DNA of 26,471 nucleotides from DASRRB01 sp036732755 (GTDB lineage Bacteria; Planctomycetota; B15-G4; SIAN01), in the NCBI GenBank assembly GCA_036732755.1, contig DAINBU010000069.1, forward strand, positions 1 to 26,471, read 5' to 3'. Below, piece after piece: positions 22,120 to 26,471 of this stretch; position 1 is the first letter of the stretch, and each line of letters opens with the position of its first letter. A program made the position numbers and the translations under genes. The notes beneath the pieces were generated by a model that worked only from the letters and a program-made list of their open reading frames with translations, searched no databases and had not been told where the DNA came from.

Positions 22120-24036
22120 ATGGGCCGGACGCTCGAATACCGGATCGGCGTGCGGAGCGCCTTCTCCGACGTCTTCACCAAGGAGGCGTGCGCGGCGCTC
22201 GAGGCGGTCGCGCCGCTCGACGACGAGCGCAGGACGGTGATGGCGACGCGCCTCGCACGGCGCGCTGAACGCATCCGCGAAAAGCGCCGCATCGACTTCC
22301 TGCCGGCCGACGCGACGATCGCGCGCACGCGCATCTCCGTGAAGGACGCCCGCGAGGGGAGATTCGAGGGCGGCGAAGTCCCGCGCGACCTGCAGCGCCA
22401 GTGGATCCAGGGCACCGGACCGGCCGCGCGCCCGCGCGTGAACACCGCCGAGGGACTGCGCAGCGTCGCCTACGCGCTCCTCTCGGGCGCCGACGGCTGG
22501 ATGTTCGACGGCGAGGACGCGCTCGGCCAGGTCGCGACGATGTCGCTCGAGAACCAGCGCAACCTGAAGCTCGCGCTCGCGCGCGACCCCCTCTTCCTGC
22601 AGGTCGCCGAGAGAGTCGCCGTCGAGATGAACGACTGGGCGCGCGGCTTCCTGCAGCGGCCGCTCGTCGACGACTGGCGGGCGCAGCTCGGCTTCACGAC
22701 GCGGATCTTCCGGCCGCGCGGCCTGCACTTGGACGACCGCCATGTCCGGCGCGGCGACGGGCGGGGCTTCTCGGCATCGCTGGTCGACGCCGTGCTCTAC
22801 CTCGCGAACAACCAGGCGGCGTTGCGCGCCGCGGGCTCGTCGCTGGTGCTCTACCTGCCGAAGATCCAGACGGCGGAGGAGGCGGCGCTCTGGGATGAAC
22901 TGCTCGCCGCGGCGGAGCGCGCGCTCGGCCTGCCGCAGGACGCCGTCCGCGTCTACGTCCTGATCGAGCAGGTCGAAGCCTGCTTCCAGCTGATGGAAAT
23001 ACGCGCCGCGCTCGCGCGCCGCTTCGTCGGCTTCAACACCGGGCGCTGGGACTACATCCACAGCGTCTCCGACGCGCTGTCGTGGGACCGCTCCTTCGTG
23101 AACCCCGACATCGAGTCGCTCACGATGACCTTCGGGTACATGCGCGCCTACGAGGACCGCGTGCGCCGCGCCGTCAACACGCCCGACCGCGCCGGCCGCT
23201 GCGCGCTGTGGCAGGGCGGCATGGAGCCCAACATCCCGGTCGGCTCGGCGGCGGGCGTGGCCGCCGGCATGCGGCGCGCGATCGCGGGCGGCGAACGGGA
23301 GCAGCGCGAGGGGGCGAGCGGCAAATGGGTCGCGCACTGGAAGATGGTCCCGATCGTGCGCCCGGTCTGGGAGCACGTCGGCGCCGACAACCAGCTCGGC
23401 CGCGCATTCCCGCGCCTCACCTACACGGCGGCGGACGCCGCCGCCCTGTTCCGCCTCGACGACGCGCCGCGCACCGTCGCCGGCGCGCGCGCGCTGGTGA
23501 GCGTCGGCCTGCAGTACGGAAACGCGTTCGGGCGCGGCTTCCAGGCGGCGGCGCTCAAGCCGGCCGACTCGTTCGGCAACGACGACGTGCTCTACCTCAT
23601 GGAGGACATGGCGACCGGCGAGATCCGGCTCGGCATGCTCTGGGAGTGGCTGCAGAAGGGCGCGACCTTCACCGCCGACGACGCGGCGGCCGGCGTGAAG
23701 CGCGGCGACCCGTTCACCCTCGAACTGTTCCAGCGCCTCGTCGGCGAAGAGTTCGCGAAGCTCGAGCGCGCGCGCGACCGCGACGTGCACGACGACTCGA
23801 AGACGACCACGCTGCCGATCGCGCGCGCCGCGCTTGAGGCGTACGTGACGGGGGGCGGAGCGGCCCCCGGCCGCCCGCTCGCGAAGCCGCCCTGGTACGT
23901 CGACCTGCTGCAGCTCACGCTCGACCGGCCCGACCTGGCCGTCGCCAAGAAGCGCATCGAGGCCGCGCTCGAGGAGTTCCGCCACGACGGCGTCCGGCGC
24001 ACCGAGAACCCGGAATTCGCGCCCGAGCCGGCCTGA
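22120..24036 (+). CDS. aceB: Malate synthase, long A-like form
   Basis: The protein has 638 residues, about 100 more than E. coli malate synthase A. ATG at 22120 has GGGGAG (22108-22113) six bases upstream. Active-site motifs follow the malate synthase order: 'RPRGLHLDD' (198-206, Arg200), 'VLIEQVEACFQLMEI' (280-294, Glu283), 'GFNTGRWDYIHS' (304-315, Asp311), 'GGMEPNIP' (366-373) and 'LMEDMATGEIRLGMLWEW' (493-510, Asp496 as likely base). Glu283 and Asp311 would bind magnesium. The enzyme condenses glyoxylate with acetyl-CoA to malate. The extra length lies partly in the N-terminal domain ('NTAEGLRSVAYALLSGADGWMFDGEDAL' region). The typical GlnNGR-type loops of malate synthase G are not seen. 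It precedes an isocitrate lyase by 43 bases, completing the glyoxylate shunt. Confidence 0.92.
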   Translation: MGRTLEYRIGVRSAFSDVFTKEACAALEAVAPLDDERRTVMATRLARRAERIREKRRIDFLPADATIARTRISVKDAREGRFEGGEVPRDLQRQWIQGTGPAARPRVNTAEGLRSVAYALLSGADGWMFDGEDALGQVATMSLENQRNLKLALARDPLFLQVAERVAVEMNDWARGFLQRPLVDDWRAQLGFTTRIFRPRGLHLDDRHVRRGDGRGFSASLVDAVLYLANNQAALRAAGSSLVLYLPKIQTAEEAALWDELLAAAERALGLPQDAVRVYVLIEQVEACFQLMEIRAALARRFVGFNTGRWDYIHSVSDALSWDRSFVNPDIESLTMTFGYMRAYEDRVRRAVNTPDRAGRCALWQGGMEPNIPVGSAAGVAAGMRRAIAGGEREQREGASGKWVAHWKMVPIVRPVWEHVGADNQLGRAFPRLTYTAADAAALFRLDDAPRTVAGARALVSVGLQYGNAFGRGFQAAALKPADSFGNDDVLYLMEDMATGEIRLGMLWEWLQKGATFTADDAAAGVKRGDPFTLELFQRLVGEEFAKLERARDRDVHDDSKTTTLPIARAALEAYVTGGGAAPGRPLAKPPWYVDLLQLTLDRPDLAVAKKRIEAALEEFRHDGVRRTENPEFAPEPA

Positions 24037-24079
24037 TTTGCCGTGGATCGACCCCGGGGGGCTCGCCGAAACTCTCGGC

Positions 24080-26335
24080 ATGACCCCCCTCGAAGCCGAG
24101 ATCGCCGAGACGCAGCGCTGGTTCGAGACGCCCCGCTTCCACGGGATCACGCGCCTGTACGCCGCGCGCCAGATCGCCGAGCAGCGCGGCACGATCGCCC
24201 GCGATTACACCATCGCGCGTGACGCCGCCGACTCCTTCTTCGACCGGCTGCGCCAGCTCTTCAAGGAACGGAAGAGCATCACCACCTTCGGCCCCTACTC
24301 GCCCGGCCAGATCGTCACGATGAAGCGGCTCGGCATCGAGGGGATCTACCTCGGCGGCTGGGCCACGTCGGCGAAGGGGTCGACGGCCGAGGACCCCGGC
24401 CCCGACCTCGCGAGCTACCCGTTGAGCCAGGTGCCCGACGAGGCGGCGGGGCTCGTGCGCGCGCTCCTCACGGCCGACCGCAACCAGCACTACCAGCGCT
24501 CGCGCATGACCGAGAAGCAGCGTGCGGCGACGCCGGTCCACGACTTCCGGCCGTTCATCATCGCCGACGCCGACACCGGCCACGGCGGCGACCCGCACGT
24601 CCGCAACCTGATCCGCCGCTTCGTCGAGGCGGGCGTGCCGGGCTACCACATCGAGGACCAGCGGCCGGGCACGAAGAAGTGCGGCCACCAGGGCGGCAAG
24701 GTCCTGGTCGCGAGCGACGAGCAGATCAAGCGGCTCAACGCCGCCCGCTTCCAGCTCGACGTGATGAAGGTCGCGGGGATCGTCGTCGCGCGCACCGACG
24801 CCGAGGCGGCCAACCTGATCGACGGCCGCGGCGACGAGCGCGACCAGCCGTTCATCCTGGGCGCGACCAACGTGAACCTGCCCTCCTACAAGGCGGGCTT
24901 CCTGGCGCTCACGCGCCGCTTCCAGAAGCTCGGGATCGCCGAGCTCAACGGCCACCTCCTCTACGCCGTCTCCGACGACGAGTACGCCGCGGCCGACGCG
25001 TGGCTCGAGCGCACCGGGCTCGCGAAGGTGGTCGCCGACGCGGTCGCGCAGCTGAAGAAGAGCGACGCGTCGGTCGAGACGCACTTCGACGCGGCGGCCT
25101 CGCGCTTCCTCGAGACGTGGGAGGCGGAGGCGGGGCTCAAGACCTACGGCGAGGCGGTCGCCGACGTCCTCGAGTTCCGGGCGAGCGAGGGCGAGACGCT
25201 CGAAGTGGGCGCCGCCGAGTGGCGGAAGTTCGCGGCCAAGGCCTCGGCCTTCGCCGCGCGCAAGAAGGCGCGCGCGCTCGGCGTGAACGTCGTGTGGGAC
25301 TGCGAGCACGCCAAGACGCCGGAGGGCTACTACCAGGTGCGCGGCGGGCTCCACTTCGCCATCGCGAAGTCGCTGGCGGCCGCGCCCTTCGCCGACCTGC
25401 TCTGGATGGAGACGGCGTCGGCGAACCTCGGCGAGGCGCGCGAGTACGCCGAGGCGATCCACCGCGAGTTCCCCGAGAAGATGCTCGCCTACAACCTCTC
25501 GCCGTCCTTCAACTGGGACTCGACGGGGATGTCGGACGACGACATGCGCCGCTTCCCCGAGGAGCTCGGCAAGCTCGGCTTCGTCTTCAACTTCATCACC
25601 TACGGCGGACACCAGATCGACGGCCTCGCCGCCGAGGAGTTCGCGACGGCGCTGAAGCAGGAGGGGATGCTGGCGCTCGCCCGCCTGCAGCGGAAGTTCC
25701 GCCTGGTCGAGTCGCCCTACCGCACGCCGCAGACGCTGGTCGGCGGCCCGCGCCTCGACGGCGCGCTGCTCGCCTGCTCGGGCCGCACCGCGACCACCAA
25801 GGCGATGGGCAAGGGCTCGACCCAGCACCAGCACCTGATCCAGACCGAGGTCCCCAAGAAGCTGCTCGAGGAGTGGCTCGCCCTCTGGAGCGAGCACAAC
25901 GGCCGCGCCGAGCCGCTGCGCGTCGAGCTGCGCCCGCAGCGCGCCGGCTCGGAGCTGCTCGAGCTCGCGCTCCTCGGCGCCGGCAAGGAGCGCGTCGCCA
26001 ACGTCGTCTTCTCCCCGATCCAGGACCGCCGCGGCCGCAACATCCTCTCGATCCGCGACCAGAACACCTTCGACGAGTCGCTCCGCAAGAAGCGGCTCAT
26101 GACGCTGATCCACCTCTACCTGGTGCACCGCTACGGCGCCGACTCGGTCCACTTCGTGACGCCGACGGACGACAACCAGTACCAGGCCGCCAAGATGAAG
26201 GAACAAGGGATCTTCCGCGACGTCACGACGGAGGTGGGGCTGATCATCGTCGCGAACGTGAACGCGGCGCGGATCGCGGAGCTGCTCGCGAGCGATCGCG
26301 TCGCGCTCGGGAAGCTCATCAAGAAGCAGCGGTAG
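24080..26335 (+). CDS. aceA: Isocitrate lyase, long ICL2 type
   Basis: With ATG 24080 the protein has 751 residues. A TTG at 24038 in the same frame would add 14 (765 in all); neither has a clear Shine-Dalgarno. The catalytic signature KKCGH has its active-site Cys at 201 (215 from TTG). 'ITTFGPYSPGQ', 'YLGGWATSAKG', 'FIIADADTGHGGDPHVRN' and 'MLAYNLSPSFNWD' line the active site. At about 750-765 residues it has the length of Mycobacterium tuberculosis ICL2 (766), not of the 430-530-residue forms. The C-terminal region (about 590-751) matches the ICL2 regulatory domain that binds acetyl-CoA ('ELRPQRAGSELLELALLG', 'LIHLYLVHRYGADSVHFVTPTDDNQYQ'). From memory the match to the mycobacterial protein is very close. 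The enzyme splits isocitrate into glyoxylate and succinate and feeds the malate synthase encoded before it. Confidence 0.95.
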   Translation: MTPLEAEIAETQRWFETPRFHGITRLYAARQIAEQRGTIARDYTIARDAADSFFDRLRQLFKERKSITTFGPYSPGQIVTMKRLGIEGIYLGGWATSAKGSTAEDPGPDLASYPLSQVPDEAAGLVRALLTADRNQHYQRSRMTEKQRAATPVHDFRPFIIADADTGHGGDPHVRNLIRRFVEAGVPGYHIEDQRPGTKKCGHQGGKVLVASDEQIKRLNAARFQLDVMKVAGIVVARTDAEAANLIDGRGDERDQPFILGATNVNLPSYKAGFLALTRRFQKLGIAELNGHLLYAVSDDEYAAADAWLERTGLAKVVADAVAQLKKSDASVETHFDAAASRFLETWEAEAGLKTYGEAVADVLEFRASEGETLEVGAAEWRKFAAKASAFAARKKARALGVNVVWDCEHAKTPEGYYQVRGGLHFAIAKSLAAAPFADLLWMETASANLGEAREYAEAIHREFPEKMLAYNLSPSFNWDSTGMSDDDMRRFPEELGKLGFVFNFITYGGHQIDGLAAEEFATALKQEGMLALARLQRKFRLVESPYRTPQTLVGGPRLDGALLACSGRTATTKAMGKGSTQHQHLIQTEVPKKLLEEWLALWSEHNGRAEPLRVELRPQRAGSELLELALLGAGKERVANVVFSPIQDRRGRNILSIRDQNTFDESLRKKRLMTLIHLYLVHRYGADSVHFVTPTDDNQYQAAKMKEQGIFRDVTTEVGLIIVANVNAARIAELLASDRVALGKLIKKQR

Positions 26336-26361
26336 GGGGCGGGGCGGGCCGCGGCGGGGGG
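26335..26361 (+). other. Potential G-quadruplex at the end of the isocitrate lyase gene
   Basis: Starting with the last base of the TAG stop, four G-runs of 5, 4, 3 and 6 are separated by 1, 1 and 7 bases, which satisfies the standard G-quadruplex pattern on the plus (coding) strand. It would form in the mRNA just after the stop and might act in place of a terminator. Confidence 0.4.
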
Positions 26362-26471
26362 AGTAAGTCGAGGGCGTCGAGGGCGGGGGTGACGAGGCTG
26401 CGGGGAGCAGGGGTTCGTGCTCGAACGCGCGACGGGCGCGGGCGGGTCGAGGGGCGGAGGAGAAAAAGGCT
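26362..26471. other. G-rich noncoding or unresolved right edge
   Basis: No gene can be supported here. The plus strand is G/purine-rich, with a second four-run G pattern (26434-26454) and a small hairpin GTTCG-TGCT-CGAAC (26413-26426). The minus strand has an open frame without a usable start and could be the 3' end of a convergent gene beyond the edge. Confidence 0.3.

Noticed and set aside
23915..26206. A 763-codon antisense frame opposite isocitrate lyase
   Set aside because: The plus strand encodes a nearly full-length conserved enzyme; the antisense product has no recognisable motif.
26411..26427. GGTTCG...CGAAC as a tRNA T-arm
   Set aside because: The loop is not a seven-base TTCRA-type loop and no acceptor, D or anticodon arm surrounds it.

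Overview
The window is very GC-rich, gene-dense bacterial DNA on both strands. Seventeen complete genes and one 5'-truncated gene are visible, with short intergenic gaps (none above about 225 bases). GTG and TTG starts are common, and third codon positions are almost always G or C. The gene content (VIT/von Willebrand protein fused to HEAT repeats, a CRTAC1-type FG-GAP/ASPIC-UnbV protein, a DUF1570-like membrane peptidase, two DUF2911 proteins, a sigma-54 activator) fits Planctomycetota or a neighbouring high-GC phylum such as Acidobacteriota or Myxococcota. That placement is inference from protein families. No rRNA, tRNA, CRISPR array, integrase, transposase or phage gene was seen.

Region 1 (1-4643, plus strand) holds the end of a DnaJ-type co-chaperone overlapping a CbpM-like modulator, then a 1225-residue exported VIT-VWA-HEAT protein. 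Region 2 (4668-10764, minus strand) holds a secreted seven-repeat FG-GAP/ASPIC protein with a suspicious out-of-frame 3' tail, a membrane-anchored HExxH peptidase, a lipoprotein HExxH peptidase, a cobalamin/metal-type binding protein without a signal peptide, and a small exported DUF2911 protein. The last three are tightly packed and probably co-transcribed.

Region 3 (10897-13573) has a lipoprotein alpha/beta hydrolase on the minus strand, divergent from an SRPBCC protein plus a larger DUF2911 protein. Region 4 (13583-17066, minus strand) runs from a sigma-54 activator without a sensor domain, through an unknown exported protein, to a MoaD/ThiS-like protein ending in Gly-Gly and a cytoplasmic BNR beta-propeller. 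The codons of the Gly-Gly tail also form the Shine-Dalgarno sequence of the propeller gene. This pair is the best candidate for an undescribed functional module.

Region 5 (17291-19465) is a YbdK-type carboxylate-amine ligase whose Shine-Dalgarno lies in a perfect palindrome, ending tail-to-tail with an HDOD protein. Region 6 (19608-26335, plus strand) is a nitroreductase, an MsbA-like ABC exporter, a long malate synthase and a long ICL2-type isocitrate lyase. The last two supply both enzymes of the glyoxylate shunt, which allows growth on acetate or fatty acids.

Most of the window is identifiable at family level. The interest lies in gene pairings, unusual architectures and 5' or 3' regulatory structures rather than in one obvious new defence or mobile system.
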